From: Geodermatophilaceae bacterium URHA0031
Lineage (GTDB): Bacteria; Actinomycetota; Actinomycetes; Mycobacteriales; Geodermatophilaceae
DNA length: 64,000 bases
Reading direction: 5' to 3'
Assembly: GCA_000620205.1 (NCBI GenBank)
Contig: JHVP01000007.1
Span: 1-64,000, forward strand
Shown here: in pieces, positions 9,135 to 18,002 of the stretch
Layout: each line of letters opens with the position of its first letter
How positions within the stretch are numbered: position 1 is the stretch's first letter
The notes under the pieces: model-generated
Databases searched by the model: none
What the model saw: the letters and a program-made list of their open reading frames with translations, nothing else
Told to the model about the DNA's origin: nothing
Translations under genes and position numbers: made by a program

Positions 9135-10399
9135 ACGCCGGACCCAGCACTGCGACCGGGCAGGCGACCGACCACCGCCTGCGGGGCGAGTCGGCGATGG
9201 CCGTGCCGGCGTTCCGCCGGTTGTGGATCGCCGGCATCGTCTCCGACGCCGGTGACTGGCTGATGTTCATCGCGCTGCCGCTGGTGGTGCTGCAGCTCAC
9301 CGGGTCGGCCTTCGGCACCTCGATCGCCTTCCTGCTCGAGCTCGCACCCCCGGTCCTGCTCGCGCCGCTGGCGGGACGCCTGGTCGACCGCCTCCCGGGC
9401 CGGGTGGTCATGGTCGCGGCGATGCTCGCCCAGGCTGGGTGCCTCCTGCCGCTGCTCGCCGTGCACGACCACTCCGACCTGCCGGTGGTCTTCGGGGTGA
9501 TCGTCGCGCAGGCGACCTTCGCGACGGTCTTCGAACCGGCGAAGAACGCCGTGCTGCCGACGCTCGTGGGGCCGGAGCGGATCGTGTCCGCCAACGCCCT
9601 CGTCGGGCTCAACAACGACCTGGGGCGCATCATCGGCGGTCCGCTCGGCGGCGTCCTGCTCGCCTTCGGCGGCCTGGGCGGTGTGGTCGTGGCCGACATC
9701 GCGACCTACCTCGTGGCCGCCGCCCTCGTTGCCTCCCTGCCGAGGCATCGAGCGGCGCACGGCAGGGAGCCTTCGATGGAGGTCCCGGTCCGGCGGGGTG
9801 GCGGTGTGCTGCGCGCGCTGCGCGACCCGGCCACGGGCGTCCCGATCGCGATCGTGGCTCTCGCGGCCGTGGCGCAGGGGCTGTTCCTGGTGCTGTTCGT
9901 CTTCTTCGTCACCGATGTGCTCGGCGGGGACGAAGCCAGCGTCGGCGTGCTGCGAGGCGTGCAGGCGGTCGGTGCCATCGCCGCTGGTGCGGCTCTCGGA
10001 GTGCTCGGTGCGCGACTCGACGTCCTGCGGCTCACCCTCGTCGGCGCCGTCTCCTTCGCCGCGATCACCGCGGTCACCTGGAACTCCTCGTTCCTGACGC
10101 ACGCCATGCCCCTGTACCTGGTGCTCTTCGGTGTGATCGGCGCGCCGGCCGTCCTCATGGGAGCCGGCCTGACCAGCGTGCTGCAGCAGTCGTCACCCGA
10201 CGGCCAGCGCGGCAGCGTCTTCGCAGCACTGGGTCTCGGGCAGGCCGTCGGCCAGGCGGTCGGCATCCTCGCCGGAGGCCTGCTCCAGGAGATCGTCGGC
10301 ACGCTGCCCCTCATGGAGGTCCAGGCCGGCGCCTACGCCGCCGCGGCGATCCTGGCCCTCGTGCTGCTGCCACGAGCCGCTCCGGGCGCTGCCCGGTGA
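9131..10399 (+). CDS. MFS transporter (probable multidrug efflux)
   Basis: A 422-residue major facilitator with about 12 hydrophobic segments. The N-terminal half contains GDWLMFIALPLVVLQLTGS and the loop 2-3 motif GRLVDRLPGRVVMV, then a DxGRIIGGPLGG helix typical of the MFS_3/enterobactin-exporter-like branch. The start is the GTG at 9131, which overlaps the regulator's TGA; a longer frame upstream belongs to noncoding reading. Translational coupling to an ArsR repressor suggests inducible export of a toxic compound. The substrate cannot be read from sequence. Confidence 0.88.
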   Translation: MNAGPSTATGQATDHRLRGESAMAVPAFRRLWIAGIVSDAGDWLMFIALPLVVLQLTGSAFGTSIAFLLELAPPVLLAPLAGRLVDRLPGRVVMVAAMLAQAGCLLPLLAVHDHSDLPVVFGVIVAQATFATVFEPAKNAVLPTLVGPERIVSANALVGLNNDLGRIIGGPLGGVLLAFGGLGGVVVADIATYLVAAALVASLPRHRAAHGREPSMEVPVRRGGGVLRALRDPATGVPIAIVALAAVAQGLFLVLFVFFVTDVLGGDEASVGVLRGVQAVGAIAAGAALGVLGARLDVLRLTLVGAVSFAAITAVTWNSSFLTHAMPLYLVLFGVIGAPAVLMGAGLTSVLQQSSPDGQRGSVFAALGLGQAVGQAVGILAGGLLQEIVGTLPLMEVQAGAYAAAAILALVLLPRAAPGAAR

Positions 10400-10502
10400 A
10401 CGACCGGCAGCCCGCCGGCGCTGCCCGTCAGGCCGGTGAGCGGCCGTCCCCACCCCGCGCCGGCCGGGGTTGAGCGGAGGACGACCCGGGAACCCGGCGG
10501 TC

Positions 10503-11474
10503 GTGACCACACGCATCGGGCTGGTCGGCGCCGGTTTCATCGGCGGCCGGCACCTGGACTCACTGAGCGCGCTGGACGACGTCCGGGTCGTCGCGGTGGC
10601 CGACCCCCAGGTCGAGCGGGCCGAGCAGCTGGCCGCGCGCGCCGGGGCCCGCGCCCACCCCGGCTGGCAGCAGCTGCTCGACGAGGAGCTCGACGCGCTC
10701 TACGTCTGCGTCCCCCCGCACGGCCACGGCGCGATCGAGGAGGCAGCGATCGACCGGGGCCTGCCGCTGTTCGTGGAGAAGCCGCTGGCCACCGACCTGG
10801 CCACCGCCGAGCGGCTGGCCGCGCGCATCGAGGCGGCCGGGCTGCTCACCGCGGTCGGCTACCACTGGCGCTACCTGGACACCCTCGCCTCCGCTCGCGA
10901 GCTCCTGGCCGACAACCCGGCCCGGATGGTGCTGGCGGCCTGGCTGGACAAGGCCCCGCGGGTGCCCTGGTGGTCCCGTCAGGACCAGTCCGGCGGGCAG
11001 ACCGTCGAGCAGGCCACCCACCTGTTCGACGTGGCCCGGGTGCTGGTCGGCGAGGTCGTCGGCGGCGCAGCGGTAGGGTCCCGGTCACTGGCTGGCCCGG
11101 GGGACATCCTGGACGTCTGCACCGCGGCGCTGACGTTCGACACCGGCGCGGTGGGGTCGTTCTCCAACAGCTGCCTGCTGCCGCGCGGGCAGCGCATCGG
11201 CGTCGAGCTGGTCGCCCCCGGGCTCGGGCTCTGGCTCACCGAGCACCGGCTCGTGGTCTCCGACGCCGACGGCGAGCGCACCGTCGACCGGCAGGTCGAC
11301 CCCATCGAGGACGAGGACCGGGCCTTCGTGGCCGCGGTCCGCGGCGAGGGCGACGACGTCCGGGCTCCCTACGCCGAGGCGCTGCGCACCCACCGGCTGG
11401 TCACCGCGGTGGCCGCGGCCGCCACCGGGGACGGCGTGGTCGCCCTTCCCGAGCTCGCCGGGGCGCGGTCGTGA
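10503..11474 (+). CDS. Gfo/Idh/MocA-family NAD(P)-dependent sugar dehydrogenase
   Basis: A 323-residue oxidoreductase. The Rossmann motif GAGFIG is at residues 9-14, the VEKP catalytic-lysine motif at 91-94, and the GYHWRY segment starts the C-terminal substrate domain. The family oxidises or epimerises sugars, inositols and nucleotide sugars. I place the start at GTG 10503, directly before the nucleotide fold; an in-frame TTG at 10470 would add 11 residues. Its TGA overlaps the GTG of the next dehydrogenase. It opens a run of carbohydrate genes and likely supplies or modifies a sugar for the neighbouring glycosyltransferases. Confidence 0.88.
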   Translation: MTTRIGLVGAGFIGGRHLDSLSALDDVRVVAVADPQVERAEQLAARAGARAHPGWQQLLDEELDALYVCVPPHGHGAIEEAAIDRGLPLFVEKPLATDLATAERLAARIEAAGLLTAVGYHWRYLDTLASARELLADNPARMVLAAWLDKAPRVPWWSRQDQSGGQTVEQATHLFDVARVLVGEVVGGAAVGSRSLAGPGDILDVCTAALTFDTGAVGSFSNSCLLPRGQRIGVELVAPGLGLWLTEHRLVVSDADGERTVDRQVDPIEDEDRAFVAAVRGEGDDVRAPYAEALRTHRLVTAVAAAATGDGVVALPELAGARS

Positions 11475-12586
11475 CCGGCCGGCCGGTCCGGGCCATCGGC
11501 GTCGCGGAACCGGGACGCCCGGTGCTGCTGGACGACGTCGAACCCGAGCCGCAGGACGGTCAGGCCTGGGTGCACACGCTGTGGAGCGGCATCAGCGCCG
11601 GCACCGAGGCGGCGCTGGTCCGGGGCACCGACCCGCACCACCAGGTGGGCTGGGACCGCGAGCTGCGGTCGTTCGGGCCGCCCGGGGCGCCGGTGGCCGG
11701 CTACCCGGTCCCGGGCCTGGGCTACATGGAGGTCGGGCGGGTCGTGGACAGCCGCGCCGCGGACCTCGCCGAGGGCAGCCTGGTCGCGATGGCGTACGGC
11801 CACCGCACCGGCCGCTGCGCCGACCCCGCGGCCAGCCTCGTCGTCCCGGTGCCCGAGGACCTGGACCCGCTGCTGGGCGTGTACCTCGCCCAGATGGGCC
11901 CCATCTGCGTCAACGGGCTGCTGCACGCCGCCGCCGCGCTCGCCGGCCCGGCCGCCGGGCTGGCCGACGGGGTCCGTGGGCGGCACGTCCTGGTGACCGG
12001 CGGCGGGGTGATCGGGCTGGTCAGCGCCCTGCTCGCCGAGCGGCACGGTGCAGCCGAGGTGGTCGTCGCCGAGCCGTCCGCGCAACGTCGCGAGGTCGCC
12101 GAGGCGCTCGGCCTGGCAGTGCTGGACGACGCCGGCGGCGAGGCGTGGTGGGCGGTCAAGCAGCGGTGGCGGCACGGGACGGGCGACGCCGGGGCGGACG
12201 TCGTGCTGCAGTGCCAGGGGCACGACACCGCGCTGGCCACCGCGCTCAAGGCGCTGCGCCCGCAGGGCGTCGTGGTCGACCTCGGCTTCCACCAGGGTGG
12301 CGCCGGCGCGGTCCGGCTCGGCGAGGAGTTCCACCACAACGGCCTGTCCGTCGTGTGCGCGCAGATCTCCCGCGTGCCGCGGGGGATGGCCGGCGCCTGG
12401 CCGCGGACGGCGCTGACCGCGGCCACCCTCGACCTGCTCCGCGACCGGGGGGACGACGTCCGCCGGCACCTGGTGACCGACGTCGTCCCGTTCGACGAGG
12501 GGCCGGCGCTGCTCGCCGACCTGGCCGCCCGCCGGCTGCCCGGCCCGCCGCTGCAGGCCGTGCTGCGGTTCGCCGAGCCGGGCTGA
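11471..12586 (+). CDS. Zinc-type medium-chain dehydrogenase, BchC-like
   Basis: A 371-residue medium-chain dehydrogenase/reductase. The N-terminal GroES-like domain carries the SGISAGTEAALVRG motif typical of the branch related to bacteriochlorophyllide dehydrogenase BchC and of sugar-cluster dehydrogenases. The nucleotide fold begins at HVLVTGGGVIGLVSA in the centre. The start GTG at 11471 overlaps the preceding gene by 4 bp, and the next glycosyltransferase starts one base after its stop, so the three are one translational unit. Pairing with a Gfo/Idh enzyme suggests a two-step redox conversion of a glycan or nucleotide-sugar; the substrate is unknown. Confidence 0.82.
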   Translation: MTGRPVRAIGVAEPGRPVLLDDVEPEPQDGQAWVHTLWSGISAGTEAALVRGTDPHHQVGWDRELRSFGPPGAPVAGYPVPGLGYMEVGRVVDSRAADLAEGSLVAMAYGHRTGRCADPAASLVVPVPEDLDPLLGVYLAQMGPICVNGLLHAAAALAGPAAGLADGVRGRHVLVTGGGVIGLVSALLAERHGAAEVVVAEPSAQRREVAEALGLAVLDDAGGEAWWAVKQRWRHGTGDAGADVVLQCQGHDTALATALKALRPQGVVVDLGFHQGGAGAVRLGEEFHHNGLSVVCAQISRVPRGMAGAWPRTALTAATLDLLRDRGDDVRRHLVTDVVPFDEGPALLADLAARRLPGPPLQAVLRFAEPG

Positions 12587-12587
12587 G

Positions 12588-13799
12588 GTGCGCGTCCTGC
12601 TGGTGGGCAACCACTGGACCGACGGGCCGGGCGGCGCCGAGACGGTGCTGGTGCTCACCGCCGACCTGCTGCGCCGGGCCGGGCACGAGGTGGTGCCCTT
12701 CGCCGTGGCCGAGGAGCGCACCCTGCCCACCCCGGTCCGGGCGCGGCTGCCCGCCGCAGCCGGCAGCCGCTCCCGGACCAGGTTCGGCGAGGCCTGGGCG
12801 GGCACCTGGTCGCCCCGCTCCTACCGGGCGCTGGCCGGGGTCGTCGACGAGGTCCGCCCGGACGTGGCACACGTGCACCACGTGTTCGAGCGGCTGACCA
12901 CGTCGGTGCTGGACGCGCTGCGCCGGCGCGGCGTCCCGACGGTCATGACGCTGCACGACTACAAGCCGGTCTGCCCGGGCTACCGGCTGTACGCCGACGG
13001 TGCACCGTCCACCCGGTGCCTGCCCGGCCGGCACCTGGAGGTGGTGCGGCACCGCTGCCTGGAGGGCTCCCGCTGGCGCTCGGTCGCGGCTGCCGCGGAC
13101 GCGTACGCCGCTCGGGCCCGCGGGCTCTACGACCGCGTCGACGCCTTCGTCGCCCCCAGCGCGTTCCTCCGCGACCGGGTCGTCGACGGCGGGCTGCCCG
13201 CCTCACGGGTGCACGTCCTCACCAACCCGGTGGTGGCCGCGGACCAGCCACGCCGGGCACCGGACGAGCCGCCGTACGTGCTGTACGCCAGCCGGCTGGT
13301 CGCCGAGAAGGGCGTGCAGACGCTGCTGGACGCCGCGGCCCTGCTGCCACCGGGCGTCCGGGTGCGACTGCTCGGCTCCGGCCGCGTCGAGCGGCAGGTG
13401 CGGTCGCGGGTGGCCGCCGAGGGCCTGCCGGTCGACGTCGTCGGCGCGCAGCCGCCGGACGTGGTGCGCGCCCACCTGCGGGGTGCGGTCGCGGCGGTGC
13501 TGCCGGCGCTGTGGTGGGAGAACTGCCCGATGGCGGTGCTCGAGGCCGGCGCCCAGGGGGTCCCGGTGGTGGCGTCGTCGGTCGGCGGCATCCCCGAGCT
13601 GGTCGAGGACGGCAGCACCGGCCTGCTCGTCCCGCCGGGCAACGCCGCCGCGCTGGCGGCGGCCCTGACCGAGCTCCTCGGCCGCCCCGACGTCGTCGCC
13701 CGGATGGGCCGGGCGGCCTGGGCTCGGATGCGGGACCGGCACGACCCGGCCACCCACGTGCGCGCGCTGCTGGACCTCTACGCCGCGGTGTGCGGCTGA
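12588..13799 (+). CDS. Glycosyltransferase family 4
   Basis: A 403-residue GT-B glycosyltransferase. The N-terminal domain starts with RVLLVGNHWTDGPGGAETVL, the acceptor-side glycine loop, and contains HVHHVFERL and TLHDYKPVCPGYRLY segments often found in GT4 enzymes with a cysteine-rich insertion (CPGY, then two further cysteines). The C-terminal nucleotide-sugar domain has VASRLVAEKGV-type sequence and the ENCPMAVLEAGAQGVPVV E-x7-E region. It uses a nucleotide-activated sugar in the cytoplasm. It follows the two dehydrogenases without a gap and ends 4 bp from the convergent glycosyltransferase gene. Confidence 0.9.
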   Translation: MRVLLVGNHWTDGPGGAETVLVLTADLLRRAGHEVVPFAVAEERTLPTPVRARLPAAAGSRSRTRFGEAWAGTWSPRSYRALAGVVDEVRPDVAHVHHVFERLTTSVLDALRRRGVPTVMTLHDYKPVCPGYRLYADGAPSTRCLPGRHLEVVRHRCLEGSRWRSVAAAADAYAARARGLYDRVDAFVAPSAFLRDRVVDGGLPASRVHVLTNPVVAADQPRRAPDEPPYVLYASRLVAEKGVQTLLDAAALLPPGVRVRLLGSGRVERQVRSRVAAEGLPVDVVGAQPPDVVRAHLRGAVAAVLPALWWENCPMAVLEAGAQGVPVVASSVGGIPELVEDGSTGLLVPPGNAAALAAALTELLGRPDVVARMGRAAWARMRDRHDPATHVRALLDLYAAVCG

Positions 13800-13803
13800 G
13801 CCC

Positions 13804-15609
13804 TCACCGGGCCACCGAGGCGAACAGCTCGACCAGCCGGTCGGCGTGCGCGTCGAAGGTGTGCTCCTCGCGCACCGCGAGCGCGGCGGCGGCTCCGCGA
13901 CCGGTGGCCAGCTCCTCGGCGAGCACGGCGGCCACCTCGTCGGCGGAGCGGTAGAACAGCCCGGTGCCGTCCCGGCGCAGCACCCGCTCCACCGCGACCG
14001 TCGACCCCGGGTTGGCCTGCTGCAGCAGCGGCAGCCCGGCGGCGAGCAGGACGGGCAGCCGGGCCGGGGAGTTGAGGTCGTCCCAGCTCGCCCGGCGGAG
14101 GTCCCCGCCGTTGTCGCTGGCGAACCGGTGCAGCCAGCCGGCGTCGTACCGGGAGAGCTCGGCCACCCAGTCCTCCGGGCCCACGGCCGGGTGCAGGTGG
14201 ACGTGCTCCGGGGCGGTGGCCAGCGCCTCCGCGAGCCACCCGGTCCACGCGCCCTTGGGACCGGGTGCCCGCACCTGGCCGTACAGGTGGGTGTGCACCC
14301 CGCGGCGGGCCAGCTCGAGCACCCAGGCCGCGTCCAGGCCGGAGGGCCGGCCGACGACGGCGGTGTGCGGCTCGCCGTCGTCGGCGGAGAGCGTGCGGCT
14401 GAGCGGGGCGTCCAGCCAGTCCCGCTTGGGCAGGTCGCCGTCGAGCACCCCGAGCCGGTGGGGGTCCACCCGCCCGCGCAGGGCGGCGGCGAACCAGTCC
14501 CGTTCCTCGTCGGTGGCGAACAGGCAGGCGTCGGCCCGCCGGACGAGGTCGGCGAGCAGCGGCCACTCGCCGCGCGCCAGGCTGCGCTGGGGCGCCTCCT
14601 TGAAGTGCCAGACGAAGGGCAGGTCGGGGAAGGCGGACTGCACCGCGTGCGCGAAGGGGACGGCGCGCCAGTTCAGCTGGGCCCACACGAGGTCCGGCCG
14701 CAGCTCCCGGACGGCATCCGGCCAGCGGTCCCGGTCCAGGTCGGGAACGTGCCCGAACGGGAGCGGGCCGACGGTCGCGTCGCCCAGCCCGTCGGTCGTC
14801 CAGAGCCCGGTGAGCCGGTGCCCGCGTTCCCGCAGCGCCAGCACCCGCTCCGGGTTCAGCGCGAGCTCCCCGACCAGCAGCACGCTCAGCCCGTCGGCGG
14901 GCGGGTGCTGCTGCGCCCGGAAGCGGGCGTAGCGGGCGACCTCGTCGACCTCCCCGCTGTCGGTGGAGGCGAACCGCAGCGGGGCGGCCACCCGGTACCG
15001 GCTCCGGAAGACGTTCAGCCCGCCGTCGGTGGACTCCCGGATCGCCCGCGACCGCTGCCCGGGGTGGCGGGTCCACGTGCAGCTGACCGAGCCGGTCCCC
15101 GCCGTCCGGCCCCGGTCGCGGACCCGCCGCCAGAACAGCCGGTCCAGGTCGTCGCTCTCCAGCTCGGCCCGCTCGGTCCAGCGGTCCGGGGTGCGGCGGT
15201 GCGCGACCTGCACCAGCTGGGCGTAGGGCGTGCCGGCCGGTTCGGTGAGGCCGGCGCAGGCCAGCGCGACCCCCGGGTCCGCCAGCGACCTCACCAGCGT
15301 GCTGAGGTGGTCGGGCGACCAGACGTCGTCGGCGGGCAGGTAGGCGACCAGCGGGGCGGCGGTGGCGTCCAGCCCGGCGTTGAGGGTGGCGCCGAGGCCG
15401 CGGTTGACCGGCCAGTGGAGCAGCCGCAGCCGCGGGTCGGGCAGTGCGGCCACGACCTCCCTGACGACCTCGGGATCGGGGGAGCCGTCGTCCAGGACGA
15501 CGGCCTCCCAGTCCGTCAGGCGCTGGGCCAGCAGCCCGTCCAGCGCCCGGGTCAGGAACGCGGACTGGTCGTGCACCGGGACCAGGACGGCGACCCGCGG
15601 AGGGCTCAT
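13804..15609 (-). CDS. Two-domain glycosyltransferase: GT2 fused to a GT-B-like domain
   Basis: A 601-residue fusion. Residues 1 to about 120 form a GT-A family 2 domain: VAVLVPVHDQ, VVLDDGSPD near 37-45 and the metal-binding LPADDVW at 91-97. After a linker comes a second domain from about residue 240, with VLLVGELALNPERVLALRERGH, PFVWHFKEAPQ, and a C-terminal PVLLAAGLPLLQQANPG segment followed by FYRSADEVAAVL. This looks like a GT4-type GT-B fold lacking a clean E-x7-E. The ATG at 15609 overlaps the stop of the upstream glycosyltransferase (ATGA). A bifunctional enzyme adding two residues, or a catalytic domain with an acceptor-binding partner, are both possible. Confidence 0.78.
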   Translation of the reverse strand: MSPPRVAVLVPVHDQSAFLTRALDGLLAQRLTDWEAVVLDDGSPDPEVVREVVAALPDPRLRLLHWPVNRGLGATLNAGLDATAAPLVAYLPADDVWSPDHLSTLVRSLADPGVALACAGLTEPAGTPYAQLVQVAHRRTPDRWTERAELESDDLDRLFWRRVRDRGRTAGTGSVSCTWTRHPGQRSRAIRESTDGGLNVFRSRYRVAAPLRFASTDSGEVDEVARYARFRAQQHPPADGLSVLLVGELALNPERVLALRERGHRLTGLWTTDGLGDATVGPLPFGHVPDLDRDRWPDAVRELRPDLVWAQLNWRAVPFAHAVQSAFPDLPFVWHFKEAPQRSLARGEWPLLADLVRRADACLFATDEERDWFAAALRGRVDPHRLGVLDGDLPKRDWLDAPLSRTLSADDGEPHTAVVGRPSGLDAAWVLELARRGVHTHLYGQVRAPGPKGAWTGWLAEALATAPEHVHLHPAVGPEDWVAELSRYDAGWLHRFASDNGGDLRRASWDDLNSPARLPVLLAAGLPLLQQANPGSTVAVERVLRRDGTGLFYRSADEVAAVLAEELATGRGAAAALAVREEHTFDAHADRLVELFASVAR

Positions 15610-16892
15610 GCAGCGGTCGGCTGCGGCACGTCCCCGGTCCGCACCCGCCGGTACAGGTCCGCGACCCGACCGGCCAGGAACGGCCACGAGTAGTCGGCCG
15701 CCCTGTGGCGGGCCCCGGCCGCGAGGCGGTCGCGCAGCCCGGGCTCGGCTGCCAGCCGGTCCAGCGCGGCGGCGAGTGCCGCCACGTCCCCCGGCGGGAC
15801 CAGCAGCCCGGTCTCCCCGTGCCGCACGACCTCCGGGATGCCGCCGACGTCGCTGGCGACCACGGGGAGACCGGCCGCCATCGCCTCGGTCAGCACCGAG
15901 CCCATCTCCTCGTAGGCAGAGGGCAGCACCAGGACGTCCAGCGACGCCAGCACGCCCGGGACGGCGGAGTGCTCGACGAACCCGGTCGCGCGGATCCGGT
16001 CGGCCGCCGGGCTCTGCCGGACCAGCCGGTGCACCCGCGCCCGCTCCGGGCCGTCGCCGACGAGGACCAGCTCGGCCGGCCGGGTCATCCGGCCGAACGC
16101 GGTGACCAGCAGGTCGACCCGCTTCTGGGCGGCGAGCCGGCCGACGTAGCCGATGCGCAGCCGGGTCCGGTCGGCGGCGCCCCGCTCGTCGGGCGCGGCG
16201 AACAGCGCGGGCTCGAAGCCGGAGGGGACCACGGCGATCCGCTCCGCCGGCACACCGTCGGCCCGCAGCGCCGCCGCGGTCCGCTCGGTGAGCACCACGA
16301 CGGCGTCCGCCCGGCGCAGCGTCGTCCGCTCGATCCAGCCGCCCACCGAGCGGAGCAGCCGTACGTGCAGGGTGCGGCCGGCGAGGGTGTGCCCCACGCT
16401 GCAGTGCACGGTCACCACCAGCGGGCAGCGGTGCCGCCGGGCGGCGGCGCGGGCCAGCACGAGCGTCGCGAGGTCCTCGCCCTGGTGGGCGTGCACGACG
16501 TCGACCGCGGGGGGGCCGGCGGCCGGCCGGCGGGCCAGCGCGCGGGGGAGCGCGGCCGGCGCCCACAGCTGCCGCAGCCAGGTCGTCCGGATGCCGGTCC
16601 GGTGCACCACGGCGGCGCGGCCGAGGCGGTCGGTCCGCCGGGGGCCGGCCAGCCGGGAGGTGAGCACCGTCTGCCGGTGCCCCTGCGCGTCCAGGCAGCG
16701 GGTCAGCGCCGCGGTGTGGTTCTGCATCCCGCCGATCGGGTCGAACCGGGCCGCGCGGCCCTCGACGGTGGAGTCGCCCGGGGTCGGAGCGGGCTCGAAG
16801 ACGCTGCACAACCGCAGCACGTGCAGGCCGACGCCGTTGTCGGTGAGGCTGCCCACGACCACCTCCGGGAGTGCGGGCCCGCAGTACAACAC
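15606..16892 (-). CDS. Glycosyltransferase family 4
   Basis: A 428-residue GT-B enzyme. GGMQNHTAALTRCL marks the N-terminal glycine loop, VVHAHQGEDLATLVLA the end of the first domain, and RIGYVGRLAAQKRVDLLVTAF the start of the nucleotide-sugar domain. SAYEEMGSVLTEAMAAGLPVV carries the E-x7-E catalytic signature. The GTG at 16892 is chosen because the sequence becomes family-like right after it (LYCGPALPEVVVGSL); longer frames upstream overlap the divergent gene. It is translationally coupled to the GT2 fusion and diverges from the GT9 gene across only 30 bp, so the two promoters must overlap. Confidence 0.88.
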   Translation of the reverse strand: MLYCGPALPEVVVGSLTDNGVGLHVLRLCSVFEPAPTPGDSTVEGRAARFDPIGGMQNHTAALTRCLDAQGHRQTVLTSRLAGPRRTDRLGRAAVVHRTGIRTTWLRQLWAPAALPRALARRPAAGPPAVDVVHAHQGEDLATLVLARAAARRHRCPLVVTVHCSVGHTLAGRTLHVRLLRSVGGWIERTTLRRADAVVVLTERTAAALRADGVPAERIAVVPSGFEPALFAAPDERGAADRTRLRIGYVGRLAAQKRVDLLVTAFGRMTRPAELVLVGDGPERARVHRLVRQSPAADRIRATGFVEHSAVPGVLASLDVLVLPSAYEEMGSVLTEAMAAGLPVVASDVGGIPEVVRHGETGLLVPPGDVAALAAALDRLAAEPGLRDRLAAGARHRAADYSWPFLAGRVADLYRRVRTGDVPQPTAA

Positions 16893-16922
16893 GCGGTGCG
16901 ACCTGCCGCGAGGCCCGGCAGG

Positions 16923-18002
16923 ATGGCCGTCGTGACCGCCCCGCTGGCCGACCCCTCGGTGTCCCGGGTGGCGCTCGTCCGGTTGCGGGTCGGACTGGGC
17001 GATCTGCTCTGCTCGGCGCCCGCACTGCGCCGGCTGCGGGACTTCCGGCCGGACCTGCACGTCGCGCTGGTCACCTGGCCGGACATGGCCCCGGTCGTCG
17101 CGCGCCTCGCCGACGGCGTCGACGAGCTGCTGCCCTTCCCGGGCGCGGACGGCATCCCCGAGCGGACTCCCGACCCGGCCGGCTGGCCGGGGTTCCTCAC
17201 CGCGGCGGCGGAGCGGCGGTTCGACCTCGCCCTGCAGGTGTACGGGGACCGTCCGGCGGCCAACGCGGTGACCGGTGCCCTGGGCGCGCGGCTGGTCGGC
17301 GGGTTCGCGCCGACGGGGTGGGAGCCGCCGCCGGCCGGCGCGTCGCTGCACCTGCGCTACCCGGTGCGGCTGCACGAGGCCGACCGGCACCTGCGGCTGT
17401 TCGAGCACCTCGGGCTCCCGCCCGGGCCGCCGCCGGCGATGCACTTCCCGATCACGGCGGAGGACGAGGCAGCGCACGCCGGGACGATGGCCGGGGCGGG
17501 CCTGCGGCCGGGTCGGTACGTCGTGCTGCACGCCGGTGCCTCCTCGCCCACCCGGCGCTGGCCGGCCGAGCGGTACGCCGCGGTCGGCGACGCGCTGGCC
17601 GCGGACGGCTGGGACGTGGTGCTGACCGGGGTGGCGGGCGAGCGGGCGATCAGCGCCGCGGTCCGGGACCGGATGCGCGCGCCGGTCACCGACCTCACCG
17701 GGGCCACCGGGCTCGGCGAGCTGGCCGCCCTGCTGCGCGACAGCGCCCTGCTGCTGGGCAACGACACCGGCTCGGCGCACCTCGCCGCGGCGGTCGGCGC
17801 GGCCAGCGTCACCGTGTTCCTGTCCGGCGACCCCGTGCGCTGGGCGCACCGGGGGCCGCGGCACCGTGCGGTGGTCGCCGACGTCGCCTGCGCGCCCTGC
17901 CCGCACCTGACCTGCCCGATCGACTTCCGCTGTGCCGCCTCGGTCCGCCCCGGCGACGTCCTCGCCGCTGCCCGGCAGCTCCTCGCGGAGCACGCCGGGT
18001 GA
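16923..18002 (+). CDS. Glycosyltransferase family 9 (heptosyltransferase-like)
   Basis: A 359-residue GT9 enzyme. VALVRLRVGLGDLLCSAPALRRLR is the family N-terminus, VVLHAGASSPTRRWPAERYAAV the central nucleotide-sugar motif, and NDTGSAHLAAAVGAASVTVF the conserved C-terminal signature. A cysteine cluster near the end (CAPCPHLTCPIDFRC) resembles that seen in many GT9 proteins. GT9 enzymes add heptose in Gram-negatives; in an actinobacterium the donor is unknown. ATG 16923 is used; GTG 16932 is an alternative. Its stop overlaps the next gene's start. Confidence 0.88.
   Translation: MAVVTAPLADPSVSRVALVRLRVGLGDLLCSAPALRRLRDFRPDLHVALVTWPDMAPVVARLADGVDELLPFPGADGIPERTPDPAGWPGFLTAAAERRFDLALQVYGDRPAANAVTGALGARLVGGFAPTGWEPPPAGASLHLRYPVRLHEADRHLRLFEHLGLPPGPPPAMHFPITAEDEAAHAGTMAGAGLRPGRYVVLHAGASSPTRRWPAERYAAVGDALAADGWDVVLTGVAGERAISAAVRDRMRAPVTDLTGATGLGELAALLRDSALLLGNDTGSAHLAAAVGAASVTVFLSGDPVRWAHRGPRHRAVVADVACAPCPHLTCPIDFRCAASVRPGDVLAAARQLLAEHAG

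Noticed and set aside
13804-17025. A single 1073-residue minus-strand protein
   Set aside because: The upstream part is out of frame with the GT4 gene at 15606-16892. The family-like start is ATG 15609, overlapping that gene's stop, so it is a 601-residue protein.
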